From: Gloeopeniophorella convolvens
Taxonomy: Eukaryota > Basidiomycota > Agaricomycetes > Russulales
Length of the DNA: 64,000 bases
Direction of reading: 5' to 3'
NCBI GenBank assembly: GCA_022496205.1
Contig: WTXD01000030.1
Span: forward strand, 248,001-312,000
The notes below the pieces were generated by a model that was not told the origin of the DNA, ran no database searches, and saw nothing but the letters and a program-made list of their open reading frames with translations. Shown here one piece after another: positions 42,679 to 54,037 of this stretch. Numbering within the stretch: the first letter of the stretch is position 1; the number at the start of each line of letters is the position of its first letter. Both the position numbers and the translations under genes were made by a program.

Positions 42679-45600
42679 TCACGACGCCGCAAAATCAACC
42701 ATCGACCGCCTCCACCGCTCTGACACCTCTTCCACCTTGATTACCACCCCCGCCGCCGCCCGCCGCAGCCGCACCTCCCCCGCGCCGCCCCCACCCTTGA
42801 CCAGCACGCCCCGCTCCAACCGCGCAAACAGTTCCTGCGCCCACTCGCCCGCCGCGAGCAGCAGCGCCGTGTGCTCGAGGCACAGCGCGCGCCCGCCGTC
42901 GAGCTCGACGCTCGCATCCAGCACGACGAGCGCGAGCTCGAGCGCCGTCGCCAGCACGCGCGCCTCCTTGTCCGGCTCCGCGCCCGCCTCGTCGTCCTCC
43001 TCCGGCGCGCGCGACACGGGCCGCGTCCCGAGCGTCACAGCGAGCTCGAGCGCGTCAGGCGCGACGGCCGCGCGCCACGCGGGTGCGTTCCGCGCGGCGT
43101 GCACGAGCACGCCGAGCGTCGCGAGGAAGTGCGCGAGCACGACCGCGTTCAGGATCAGGCCCGTGCCCGCGCCGTGGTAGCGGTGCATTGGCGCGCGGTG
43201 CGCGGTGCGCGTCTCGCGCGCCTGCTCGTCGCGCAGGAACGCCCAGAAGCGGTGCATGAGCGGGTAGAGGAAGTGCTCGGCCGCGACGTCCGTGAACGTC
43301 GTCTGCGCGGACTGCGTCTGCGCGAGGCGGATCTGCTCGAGGAGCTGCGCGGTGCTCGGCCGCGTGACTTCGGCCACTTTGGCGGGCGGCCGGATGCGCA
43401 GCTGGCGCTCGCGCGCTAGGGCCGGTGAGCGGTCCGCGTTGGCCTCGCGCGTGTTCTCGATCGTCTGGCGGGCGATGTCCTGCAGCATCCCCTGCACCTG
43501 TTTTGTTGACGACGCCAGGAGATAGCGTTGGTGCTGCGCGCCGGGGAGGCGCTTACTGGGGAATAAGACACGGTCGCCGGTGAGAGGCTGCACTGCGGCC
43601 GTTTCGGGTATTGGGAGACCGGCCAGTTCGCGCGCACCAAGGGCCAGCGCATTCAGCATCACATATCGCTGGTCGGTCGAGTATTGATTTTTGAAAAATT
43701 CCTCGATGATGGAGCTGCAATTGTAATCAGTGGTGCTCGAAAAGTTGGTCGAAGGACCCACGGAGCCGCTTTCCAGGGGCAACACGCGACGAGGGCATTC
43801 AGTACCGCTTGTCGCTTGACGTCGAAACCGTCCAGCTCAAAGTTGTTGTTCAGCCCGACCAGACCATACACGAGGTTGACCGCGTTCTCCTCTGCAAGTC
43901 GCGGTGAGAAATACATCAAGGACCCTGACTCAAAGACAGCCTACCGAGCTCTGTGCCATACCCCCGTCTCCGGCGAATCAGCCCCTCGGCCACATCCAGC
44001 GCGATCTCGATCCTATCTGCCTGCTGATTCTCCTGGTCGCTCTTCAGCCCGCTCGTGCTGCGGATCATCTCGCCGAGCTGCGCGAGGTACACCGGGCGCG
44101 GGATCTTGGTGCGCCCCACGCGCAGCGTCGGGTCCTTCTCGATCTCGGCGAGCTCGGAGGGCGTCGGGCTCGGCGAGCGCGACGAGTGCACCGACGCGTA
44201 GCCCGTCAGCGAGTCGTCCGAGTCGTACCCACCCGGGGTCCCAGCTGCATCGGGTTCTGGGCTCTCCGGTGGCGGCTCCAGCGCGTCCTCGTTGATGAGG
44301 TCCTCGATGGGGAGCTCCACGTCGTCCTCCGGGATCTCGGTGTCGGCGTCTTTTTCGACGAGGAGCCTGCGCACTGTCCGGGCCCACGGCTTCCCGCCGT
44401 CGTCGCCCTCCCAGTCTTTGAAGTCCAGCTCCTTGCCTGTACGACGCGCGACCTCCTCTGCCACGAGCATGCCGCAGCGCCGCACAGAAGGGTCGAGATG
44501 CGCGATGTAGGTGCTGATGCCTTGGATGAACTCGCCCGAGAACGCCAGTTCGCGCAGGGTTGGGGAGGATTTGGGGAGGTACGAGATGGCCGTGAGGAGT
44601 AGTAGCGTCGTGTCTACAGAACTCAGGTTGGAAGCGCAATGAAGTGGCGGAAGCGCTTACAGTGATGCCGCCCTAGTAAAGAGTGCTTGACATACTCGGG
44701 AGATGTCCACCTATCCAAAATTGAAGTGATGAACGCAGAGCTCGCTAGCGGGGGACAACTCAACAATGCGCTGCTAGCCACGCTGCCGACACACTCACCG
44801 TCGACGTCAACAGTGCCTGCCTTCGCACCAGCGGCCCAGCAAGTAAAGACTCTTGCGTGGCCTTCGCTCCAGTCCCGCGTTAGTACAACGGCCAACACAC
44901 CATCGAGCACATCTCTCCTGTCTCCCTTCGCACTGCCAACGATTCCCTGGAGGAGAACCGCCTCGCGCTTCACCAGTCCCCGCGTAGCCGGAGAGGTATC
45001 AAGCCCGGCCTCAGGCACCGAGATGTGCGCGAACAGCGACGCCAGGATGCCGTGCAGCGTGAACGACGACGGCAACGCCTCCAGCAGACTCGTCCAGAAT
45101 GCAGAGTACACCGTCGCCGCGCTGTCGCCCTGAGCCAGACGCGCCCGGATAGTAGGCAGCGCAGCGGCAAAGAAGGACGGCTGCGACGGCGCCGTCGGCA
45201 CAGACGCAGGGAACGCCCCGACGTTCGCGAGCTTCGTGAACAGATACGTGACCGACGCCATGCTTTCTGGACCCCGTCAGCGGTACGCCGCACGCCCCCA
45301 CACACAGCGCGCACCTTTCGCCTGCTGCTGCGCAAGCCGCCAGAGCAGTGCCTCGCATCGCACGCTCACGCCCGCGAAGAACGCACCCTGCTCAAGCGCA
45401 GCGGGCAGCGCGCCCTCCCCGCGCCCCGCGAGCGCGTTCGCCGCCTTCGCCGGGACCGCCAGCACGACGCGCACCGCATCCTCCCACGCCGCGTCTGCCT
45501 GTGACGTGCGCGCGCCCGTGAAGGCCGCGGCGTGCAGCCGGTCGAGCGGGTACGCGGCGGCGAGGCGCGCGAGCAGGTGCGCGGTGTACGGCGTGAGCGG

Positions 45601-45981
45601 AAGGGCGAGGAGCGCGCCGTACGCGTGCAGCGCGACGGCACCTGCGGCGGGCGTCGCGTATGCGAACGCGTCGGGCACGAAGCACTGCTCGAGCAGCGGC
45701 AGGAGCTGGGCTTCCGCGAGCGCGGGCTCCCAGGCGGGCACGACGTGCGCGAGCAGCGCACGCTGCAGCGCGGGAAGGTGCCGCGGGATGTGGAGGGACG
45801 AGGGCGGGAGGGGGGCAATGTTGTATTGGCGATAGTGGGGCGGAAGGAGGCCGAGGGCGTCGAGGGGGCCGGCGATGAGCGCGAGTAGTGTGGGCAGGTC
45901 GGGGATGGGGGATTGCAGGCGGTTAATCACGTCGCGAAGCTGGCTGCTGGTGGCGGTTGCTGAGCCGGGTTCTGCAGCCAT
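42679..45981 (-). CDS. TEL2: Telomere length regulation protein Tel2/TELO2
   Basis: Scaffold of the TTT (Tel2-Tti1-Tti2) co-chaperone complex that helps PIKK kinases such as TOR, ATM and ATR mature. The protein is an alpha-helical repeat of about 1,000 residues, as expected. The best marker is the C-terminal-half block HLDPSVRRCGMLVAEEVARR and TGKELDFKDW. Before it lie AISYLPKSSPTLRELAFS and the acidic linker with PEDDVELPIEDL. The N-terminal part (MAAEPGSATATSSQL) is less conserved. Exons meet near 45250, 44790, 44620, 43930, 43880 and 43780. The stop at 42679 follows RRSMVDFAAS. Poorly conserved stretches make some exon edges uncertain. Confidence 0.85.
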
Positions 45982-46513
45982 GTTGATGGAAGAGAGATGG
46001 TTGCTTCAGGACAATATTGGGATGGCCTGCACGGTTGTACCCCGAGTAGAGACAGAGATGGATCCAAGTAGAACCTCAGATAGCGGGATGTGTGGGCGGC
46101 GCCTCGGGCGACGACTGCACAAGTACTAGTTCACTTTCGATATATGATCCGGTGCTTGAAGGAACCTCGTAAGTTTGAGATATGCACCTCGTAGACGTTC
46201 ATGGGTGAGGCCGGTGAAAGGTGCGCGTTCGACGCCAGTCGAAGCTTGAAGCAGCGGCACCGGTCCTGCCTTTGGAGAAACCCTAACCCCATACTGGGGG
46301 TCCTATTTGACCTCGGCCAAAAGACGAGAGGACCCTCCCATTGGTTGAAGCACGCGAAAGGGTGGGCACGCCTATACTGCTTAGGTACAGCGCAGCATCC
46401 GCAGCTGTGTCTCGCAGAGCCCAACACGCTACCAGTGCGGGTGGGGTCAGCTCGAATCGAAGCATGACTCAGATGACTTCGCTGCGCAGCCTCAGACGCA
46501 GCGCAGAGCGTCG

Positions 46514-46520
46514 TATAAAG
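46514..46520 (+). promoter_or_regulatory. TATA box of the GNAT gene
   Basis: TATAAAG in GC-rich DNA, 96-102 bp before the ATG at 46616, a normal fungal spacing. Confidence 0.5.
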
Positions 46521-46541
46521 TGTGCCCTGTCGTCGTTGGGG

Positions 46542-46562
46542 CAGCAGCAGCAGCAGCAGCAG
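46542..46562 (+). repeat. (CAG)7 microsatellite in the GNAT leader
   Basis: Seven perfect CAG units between the TATA box and the start codon. The frame is open through it but no in-frame ATG lies upstream, so it is most likely untranslated. Confidence 0.8.
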
Positions 46563-46615
46563 TAGCAAAGCGACGCGCTCAGATCTCTCTGTGTTACCGT
46601 ATACATCTACCTGCC

Positions 46616-47297
46616 ATGTCTACCGCGCAATCGTCAAAGAACCAAGACGCCACGCCCGCGCTTGCCACCGCGCCCGACCCGACACCCTGGCAGACCCCGC
46701 GCACGCTGATGCGCGCGTACACGCCAGCCGATGAGCCGCTGCTCCTCGTGCTCTTCAACGACGGTGCGGTGCAGCGCAACAACTTCCCGGAACTGCACCC
46801 GGCGCCGCGCAGCGCCACGTTCACGCGCGAGCTCGCGGAGAGGCTCGTGCGCGACGGGTCGTTCTTTGCGGTCGTCGAGGAGCGCGCGACGCGCCAGTGG
46901 CTCGGGTTCGCGAGCATGCGGCTGGCCAGCGCGCGCAATCGCGATGCACATGTGGGGGTCGCGTTGGCGGAGGAGTGGAGGGGAAAGGGATTCGGAGGAG
47001 AGATTATGAGGTGGTTTGTGGGGTACGGGCTGAAGGAGCTGGGGCTGCATCGGGTGTCGCTGACTGTGATCGGGAGCAATGTCGGGGCGTACGATCTGTA
47101 CAAGCGCATGTGAGTGGGCGTCATAGGGGGTGGTGTGCGGTCCGTACTGACTTTTTGATTGCTTTTGCAGTGGCTTCACTGAAGAGGGCAGGATTAGGCG
47201 GGCGATGTGGGATCAGGGGGAGTGGGTGGACTTGATTTATATGGGCATTATTGACGAGGATTGGGATGTCGAGAAAGGTGAAAGGCGTAGTTCGTGA
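46616..47297 (+). CDS. GNAT-family N-acetyltransferase (RimJ/RimL-like)
   Basis: Acetyl-CoA-dependent transferase. One long exon starts MSTAQSSKNQDATPALA, with the GNAT fold beginning TLMRAYTPADEPLLLVLFND. The acetyl-CoA loop appears as VALAEEWRGKGFGGEIMRWF, followed by GLHRVSLTVIGSNVGAYDLY. An intron (about 47109-47170) joins KRI to GFTEEGRIRRAMW, and the product ends KGERRSS. About 200 residues, normal. The pattern fits the RimJ/RimL subgroup that acts on amino groups of proteins or small molecules; substrate unknown. Confidence 0.88.
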
Positions 47298-47968
47298 AGT
47301 GCGGCGCCGAGACTCACAACTGAAGCATGCGTTATAGTAGACAGACCCAAGAAACCCCGTTAGGCCTTGGGAAAACGCCAACTCGATCAGAGGTACTTAA
47401 GTGCACATTCGAGGAAGCGTTCAACGCGTCGTATCCTGTCGTATCCTAGTCTCGTTCCCAGACCTTCACAGAGCGGAATCACCATGGCTTCTACTCCCTA
47501 CGGGGGTATCTGGTTGATGGGGATCAATGAACGGGGACAGTGATTATCTGCTTTTAAATCTGAGCTCGTTCCTGAAAAAGCCAGGGTGATTCCGCCCGAG
47601 GAAGCGAGCTTCGAGAACCAGGTGCACGGTCGGTGCCTGCAGCAAGGCCGGAAAGAGCTTCAAATTGAAAGGTTAGCCTGTCTATCGGGATCCCGGTAAG
47701 CATTTGCCAGCGGGCGACTTCGATAACGCGCGAGGAACTGCGCCGCCTTAGCACCCTGTTCACGAAAAGTATGCGCTCGTGATGAATGGCGTGTGGAAGT
47801 CAACCGACAGCGCCATAGACACGGAGGTGGTGATTTTTTGAGTCGGTGGGCTCGCCTGGGTTAGCTGGTCGTGTGACGTTGAGGCTGTAAAGGGCAAGGG
47901 GTCCGGGAGAGAGAGAAGCGTGACGCAGGGTCGCAACAATTGGATCGAGTGATGCACTTATCTTCTCG
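47298..47968. other. Region between GNAT gene and MITE
   Basis: 670 bp with the GNAT 3' end. No gene seen. The last three bases (TCG, 47966-47968) are the left target duplication of the transposon. Confidence 0.35.
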
Positions 47969-48447
47969 CACTGCGTGCATAGCAGACTTATTCTCACGGA
48001 AAAAGGCTTCGAAAAGCTGGATATTTGTTTAACTTACTTGTTATTATTTAATCTCGAAAAACGAGGATTAGTGAAGTTAACATTCTCTACACGCTTTTTG
48101 ATAAGGGGTAAAGTCTGTGCCTGAAGTTAAAGTTTTCTACCAGATTCCTGAGCCATAAACATCCGGTAAGACATTTCTCGGAAATCTAAACAAAACACTC
48201 ATTCTGGGTGTCAAAGCGTGAAGAATATGGGTGATTGTTTGACTTTATTGCCAACTATGTTTGCATGGGGAAGTCGTGAGAGAAGGTTAACTTTATTAGG
48301 AAACTTTCTTCCCTTTAAGAGTGCTTAGAGAGTCATTAAGTTTCTGATAACCACTTTTCCGGACGACAAAAAGCGAAAACAAGTTTAACATATATCTCGC
48401 TTATTCAAGCCTTTTTCCTTCAGGATAAGTCTGCTGTGCACGCAGTG
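47969..48447. mobile_element. CACTA-like MITE (non-autonomous DNA transposon)
   Basis: A 479-bp AT-rich island in GC-rich surroundings. The ends are inverted repeats: CACTGCGTGCA at 47969 and its mirror TGCACGCAGTG ending at 48447. Over the outer 41 bases 37 match, and weaker similarity continues to about 65. TCG flanks both sides (47966-47968 and 48448-48450), a 3-bp target duplication. CACTG/CAGTG ends plus a 3-bp duplication fit the CMC (CACTA/EnSpm) superfamily, with Plavaka-type relatives common in Agaricomycetes. It has no coding capacity, so it would need a transposase from elsewhere. Inside are three copies of a ~20-bp motif, described separately. The near-intact ends suggest fairly recent insertion. 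Confidence 0.75.
48073..48294. repeat. Internal ~20-bp repeats of the MITE
   Basis: A motif of the form GAAGTTAA-x-TTCTCTAC occurs at 48073-48092 and 48123-48141 in direct order and at 48276-48294 inverted. CACTA elements usually carry such subterminal repeats as transposase-binding sites; that role here is inference. Confidence 0.6.
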
Positions 48448-48450
48448 TCG

Positions 48451-49060
48451 GCCGAGACGAGGGCTCAGCTGTGTGCATGTCACTTCCATGTGGGCCTCAA
48501 AGCGATCCCCATGTCGTCTCTGCTAGCAAAGGACCACCTCTACTTACTGCGACTCGGCTCGCCACCGCCGATTCTGACCAAGTCCCCGAAGCCCGCCTCT
48601 TCGCCAAGGCAATCACCAACTGTGCTACAGTGGCGAGCTTTCCACCAGGGCTGCCAGTTTACCATGACTAGATAGCTATGCTGCAATGTAGCTCCCTACT
48701 GTCTAGGCAATCGCGGGCAATCGCTATCCGGTATCTGGCACAGAGCCCTCCGCCGATGAACGCTTTGGGCTACTTGCATATGCTTCAGGCTCGGGATCGC
48801 GTGCCACGGACCAGCCGTCGGGGATGCGACGGCAAGCCAACGTGGGCCGATGTAGCCTGTGCTCTCCTGTGGCTGTTGATGGCCGAAGCTTAGCCCCATA
48901 TCGAGGCGGACTTGTCGCCCTCCGACTGGCCCCGCCATGTGGAACCCTGTGGAACCGCGCGTCGCCTCGTAGTCAATAGCTGCCAGCGATCCCATTATAA
49001 GGCCCCTGCACCTGTTCCGTTTGCCCACTCTCTTCGCGCAGGCGGCGCCCCCCAGCCACC
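48451..49060 (+). promoter_or_regulatory. Promoter region of the S28 peptidase gene
   Basis: 610 bp from the MITE to the start codon. TATTATAA-type box ATTATAA at 48994-49000, about 61 bp before the ATG. No gene seen. The MITE stands roughly 600 bp upstream and could influence expression. Confidence 0.45.
48994..49000 (+). promoter_or_regulatory. TATA-like box of the S28 peptidase gene
   Basis: ATTATAA, 61-67 bp before the start codon, in GC-rich DNA. Confidence 0.45.
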
Positions 49061-51267
49061 ATGCTCCCCCTCGTCCCGCTGCTCGCACTCGCGCCGCTTG
49101 CCGCGCACGCGCTCCTGATCAACGGCCGTGCCAACATCCGGCCGCGGCCTCTCCCGCCGCCGCTCGCTGCGCCCGAGCCGATCGCGAGCCAGTCGTTCCG
49201 GCACGCGTCCACGAATGAGATGCTCCCGCCGCTGAACACGACGTACATCTTCAACCAGCTCATCGACCACAATAACCCGGACCTCGGCACATTCCAGCAG
49301 CGCTACTGGACGACGTGGGAGTTCTATGAGACTGGTGTGTCTCCACAAATGGATGCTCCCGGGCATTGCTGATGTGCATGGCTACAGGCGGCCCTATTAT
49401 TTTTAACACGCCCGGAGAGACCAATGCTGAGGGTGCGTGGTGCTGTACCCCATCCTGGAGATGCCCAACTGACCCCGGTGAAATTGCACAGAATTCACCG
49501 GCTACCTCACCAACAAGACGATCAACGGCCAGATCGCGCAGCAGCACAAGGGCGCAACGATCGTGCTCGAGCATCGCTACTACGGGACGTCGACCCCATT
49601 CGGGAACCTGAGCGTCGAGAGCCTCAAGTACCACACGATCGAGCAGGCGATCGAGGACCTCGTGTTCTTCGCTAACAACGTCGTGCTGCCGTTCCCCGGT
49701 GGCGACAAGGTCTCGCCCGCGTATGCGCCGTGGGTGCTTCTCGGCGGGAGTTACTCGGGTGGGTTTGCTGCTGCGCGAGTGCATACTTAACCGGGGAGTT
49801 GCTGACACGGCGCTGCAGGCGCTCTGACAGCATTCACCCTCCAAAAGTAGGTCATTGTCAGAGCTGACCAAATCCATGCGCCCTGATGCGTGTGTCAGTA
49901 AACCGGGCGTCTTTCAGGCTGGCTATGCTAGCTCGGCCGTCGTTGAGAGCATCGTGTATGTCGCGCAAATCGCTTATGATGTTCGCAATGATGCTGAAAA
50001 TCCTGTGTCTGCCCTAGCGACTTCTGGCAATACTTCGAGCCAGAGAGGCTGGCGATGCCCAAGAACTGCACCAAGGACGTCGCAGCTGTGATTGCTCACT
50101 GGGACGCAGTCCACGCGAGCGGAAATGCTACCGCCTTCCAGGAGCTCAAGGAGCAGTTCGGCATGGGCACCGTCACCCACGACGACGACGCCGTTAGCGC
50201 GCGTGCGTTTGTCCTCTTCACCTTGTAGAGACCGGGGCTGACGCGAACGGCACCTTCGCGCTGCAGTGCGCGACCCGCTTTATAACTGGCAGGTGCTGTC
50301 CCCGACTTCTGGTGGCGATTTTTTCTACAGCTTCTGCGACGCGCTCGAGGTGGACAGCAATGGCAAAGTTGCACCGGCATCTGGGTCTGGCCTTGCGCAC
50401 GCTTTGCCGGCGTGGGCAAACTACAACAAGGCGACGTTGCCCGATAGTGAGCTGGTCATCTGTCGGGCTCGGGCTAATCGTATACTAATGACTCGATGCA
50501 GTTTGCGGTAACGACACCGTTGCGTAGGTCCCTGTCGCGAACGAAAAGCTGTGGGGAAGTGCTGATGGGTTCGCAGTGATTGCCTGGGCACCTATAACAC
50601 GAGCCAGTCGTTCTGGACTGACGAATCCCTTGGCAACGACGACCGCTCGTGGATGTGGATCGTGTAAGCTTTTGCCTCAGCCTGAAGGCTGCGCATGGTA
50701 GTGTGGCTAACGATGTGTTCAGCTGCACCGCGATGGGCTTCCTGCAGGAGTCTGCCCCGGTCGGCCACCAGACGCTGGTGTCGCGTCTCATTCAGCCTAT
50801 CTACGACGAGGTTTGTACTTCCTGGTTACCATTCAGAGCGTGCACTGACTGTGCACCACAGAGGCAATGCCAGCAGATGTTCCCCTCCAAGTTCTCGTCG
50901 CCCCCGGTGCCAAATGTTGCTGCCCCGAACATCGCATATGGGGGGTTCCACCTGAAGGCGAACCGGCTCTTTGTTGCGACCGCCACTCGTGCGTCTCTCT
51001 CACTCTCCTTTGCATGAGCTGCTTTGATTTCTTTGCGGCGCAGGCGACCCGTGGAACTACGCGACGTTGTCTGCTCCTGGTTCGGGCGCGCATAGCACAG
51101 CGCAGCAGCCGATTGTTGCGAGCGATGCGTTCCACTGCTCGGATCTGATCACGGCCAACAACGTGGACCCGACGGTGCTGAATGTGCAGAAGCAGGGACT
51201 GAAATACATCGGGGAGTGGCTGGCGGAGTGGAAGGCGCCGGGGAAGCCTCCTGGGGGCTACTATTAG
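49061..51267 (+). CDS. Secreted serine carboxypeptidase, family S28
   Basis: Prolyl-carboxypeptidase-like enzyme, probably secreted or vacuolar. A signal peptide is clear (MLPLVPLLALAPLAAHALL). After a Pro-rich propeptide-like part come FNQLIDHNNPDLGTFQQRYW, FNTPGETNAE, VLEHRYYGTS and the nucleophile elbow WVLLGGSYSG. The charge-relay Asp region lies in ATRDPWNYATLS and the His in ASDAFHCSDL. Many short introns were joined, including GTAGGT...CGCAG after NDTV and one before LRDPLYNW. It ends PGKPPGGYY. Several N-glycosylation sites (NTTY, NKTI, NLSV) support secretion. White-rot and litter fungi have several such peptidases for acid proteolysis. Confidence 0.9.
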
Positions 51268-51574
51268 TTGGTAGATGGGCAGTAGTGGACAAGAAAGGGT
51301 GACTAGAGCATAATTGGATCATTGACACTCGCAATTGAAACGCGCGCACGCTCTGGTGTGAAAGTGAGCAGGTGAATTCGAGATGACGTGGACTCGATCG
51401 CTCGGTCGGTGGCAAGTCGGCCCAGCACATGGGCGTCTCCGGCCTCGTCTACGGCGCTACGCTCTTCGCTTTCCTTCCACCAACGTTCACACTCAACCCT
51501 CAACCACCTTCTGCTTACTTCTGTAGATATAAGTACTGCCTGTCTGACCCAGCCTCCCTTTCCCTGTCACCACC
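51268..51574 (+). promoter_or_regulatory. Spacer before the AMP-binding-like gene
   Basis: 307 bp between tandem genes, with a C/T-rich stretch just before the ATG. No other feature recognised. Confidence 0.35.
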
Positions 51575-53546
51575 ATGGCTCTATCAGAGTACCTCGTCAC
51601 AGACGACCTCACCATCCTCCTGGGGCTCATCACCGCCTCCATTTTCCTCCTCTACAACCTCTACAAGCCCCAGTCGCTCATCCACCCCATCCTGCTCGGC
51701 CGCCAGAGCGACGTCGCCCGCGTCCGCATGCCCGGCGAGAGCGCCGTCCACCGCAACTACACGACCGGCCTGATGGGCAGGGTGCGTGTCCACGGCATCG
51801 CACCCGCGGAGTGCTCGCTCACTGCCCCCTCGCCCCCCGTGCACAGTTCACCATCCGCCCGTCCCGTGAGGCGATGACCCTCCTAGACCTCATCAAGCCC
51901 GGCTCGGACGCGCCGCGCTCGCTGTGGTCCACCAAGGTGCGTGCGTCCGCCGCGTGCGTTCCGCGCAGCCCCTGAGCCCTGCCCCTCGCGTGCGTAGATA
52001 TCGAACCCGCAGCTCGCCGCGCGTGTCGCTGCGTTCGGCACGGGCCTGAGCCGCGCGGGGCTCACGCGCGAGTCGAACGTGCTCCTGCTCCTGAACGACA
52101 GCATCGGTGAGGGCGCTTCTTCCGTGGCTGCGCGCATGTGACTGCGCTGACTGACGGTGTCCGACTCGGCAGAGTTCCTCATCACGGAGCTGGCGCTCGC
52201 GGCGCACTCGATCCCGTCGTTCACGCTCACGTCGCCGGCGTTGCTCTCGCCCGTGTTCGACCTGCACCCGCCGACTGCGATCGTCATAGACGGTGCCTTC
52301 CTACCGCACGTGCTCGAGCTCATCTACGAGTCGAAGGAGGCCGCGCACCACGTCGTCGTCGTCGTCGGTGAGGCGAACGAGAAGGTGCTCGCGGAGGCGT
52401 CGCGGCACATCAAGCTCGTCCGCTGGGCGGACGTCGAGGCGGAGGGCGCGGCTGCGGCCCCTGTGACCGCGCCGGCTCCGGGTCAGCCTTGTCCGCAGTG
52501 TGCGCATGCGACCGAGCTGAAGTATCGTTGTGTAGACCCCAGCGACGTCTTTACCGTCTCGTTCTACAGCGACGCCGCCGGCCAGCTGCAGGGCACGCAG
52601 CTTACCCACGAGAACATCACCGCCGGCGTTACAGCCATCCGCGTCCTCCTGCCAGCATCGGCGCCCTTGACTTCCCTGGACACTATCGTTTCTGCGCACT
52701 CACTGAGCACAGCCTTTGGTCGCGCGATCGCGTACACCGCACTGTATGAGGGGACCAGCTTCGCCACCCTAGAGAGCTCGAAGCTCTTCAGGGGCGACAC
52801 TGGTAAGGCTCCGCCGAGCTCCTTGTCTGCTGTGCTCTAAATCCATTTCCGCAGCCGGGCCATCGCCACCGATTGTCGACCTCAAGTCGACACAGCTACT
52901 CGGTCTTCCCTCCCCAACGGTTCTTTTTATAAAGCCCGACCACCTGGACGTCGTCGCCAACGCCATTCTCGCGTCCGCGAAGAGCTCGTTCCTGTTCTCG
53001 ATCGCGTGGCGCCACAAGCTCGCGGCGCTGCTCGAGGGATTCAGCACCAAGGAGAGCCTCTGGGACCGACTCGTGTTCGACGCGGCGCGCAGCGCCGTCC
53101 TCGGCGACGCCGCGCCATCCGTGCGCGCCGCGGTCATCAGCGGCGGTCCGGTGCCCGCGAGCCTGCTCACGCCGGCGCGCATCGCGCTCTCGGTGCCGCT
53201 CGTGCTCGCGCACGCGCACCCGCTCGTCGCGGCGCCGGTGCTCGCGTCGCACCCGCAGGACGTGCAGACCTTCGCGGCGGCGTCGGAGCGCGAGATCGCG
53301 CACGTCGGCCCGCCGACGGTCAATGTCGAGGTGAAGCTTGTCGGCGTGCGTGACGACGCGGTCGAGCGCGGCGAGGACCCCGAGGGCGTGCTGCATGTGC
53401 GCGGGCCGATCGTGGGGCGCGTGCTGGCGGTCTCGGACGGGTCTGAGGAGGCGGCGCGCGCGGAGGAGCCGTGGGTGTCGACGGGCGACCGCGCGCGCGT
53501 GCAGACGAATGGGTCGTTCAAGGCGTGGAGCGAGACCAAGGCGTGA
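51575..53546 (+). CDS. Acyl-CoA-synthetase-like protein, degenerate ANL family
   Basis: Resembles long-chain acyl-CoA synthetases but looks catalytically impaired. One membrane helix near the N-terminus (LTILLGLITASIFLLYNLY) is followed by RNYTTGLMGR, LLDLIKPGSD and AARVAAFGTGLSRAGL, the usual ANL lead-in. Where active enzymes have YTSGTTGxPKG, it reads FYSDAAGQLQGTQLTHEN: the Thr/Ser/Gly loop and the P-loop Lys are missing while LTHEN is kept. The adenylate motif region is PWVSTGDRARVQTNG. The product stops soon after (WSETKA), with no C-terminal lid domain. About 530 residues in all. It may be a scaffold or regulator in lipid metabolism at the ER; that is inference. Confidence 0.75.
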
Positions 53547-54037
53547 GTGGGCTACTAGGCGGGCGGGTCTGGGTGACAATAGCGGCGCTTGTGTGTGTGT
53601 CTATGGCCGTGGCGATATCGCGGCGTCTGGTGTGCCTTCGCTTCGAGGCTCCTGCCTTGGTGCGCGCAGAGTGTTCAGGCTGGACCCGGAGATATGGATG
53701 CGGATTGTGTATATTTGCAGCACGCGAATAATGGACACTCCTTGACTGATGAAGTTGATCTAATTAACATATCTGCTGTTCCGCCGACAGTGGGCGGAGG
53801 GGCAGAGCAGAGCACAGGCCAGGGCGAGGACAGCGGGTTAAGTAGCGCGGGAGAAGCCGGTGGCGGTGCCCGGGAGATAAGGTTCAGGAATCAACGAGAC
53901 CCACACACACACGTGACACGACGCGTCCGCTTCCGGCCTATAAAGTCGCGCTGCCCGCTTCAGAGCCACGCCCTTTCCAACTCTGTCTGCCCCCGCTCCC
54001 CCGCCTCCCACACCACACACCCGCATACACACTCACC
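53547..54037 (+). promoter_or_regulatory. Promoter region of the histone H1 gene
   Basis: 491 bp. A TATA box (CTATAAAG) lies at 53938-53945, about 95 bp before the ATG, followed by a C-rich leader with CACACC repeats. No other gene seen. Confidence 0.5.
53938..53945 (+). promoter_or_regulatory. TATA box of histone H1
   Basis: CTATAAAG about 95 bp before the start codon of H1, in GC-rich context. Confidence 0.55.

Larger units (their letters stand above)
45982..46615. promoter_or_regulatory. Divergent promoter, TEL2 and GNAT genes
   Basis: 634 bp between divergent starts. It holds a TATA box (46514-46520) and a CAG repeat (46542-46562) close to the GNAT start. No gene recognised. Confidence 0.45.

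Noticed and set aside
45025..45888. Several long Arg-rich plus-strand frames
   Set aside because: Antisense shadows of Tel2; high GC at third positions removes stops on the other strand.
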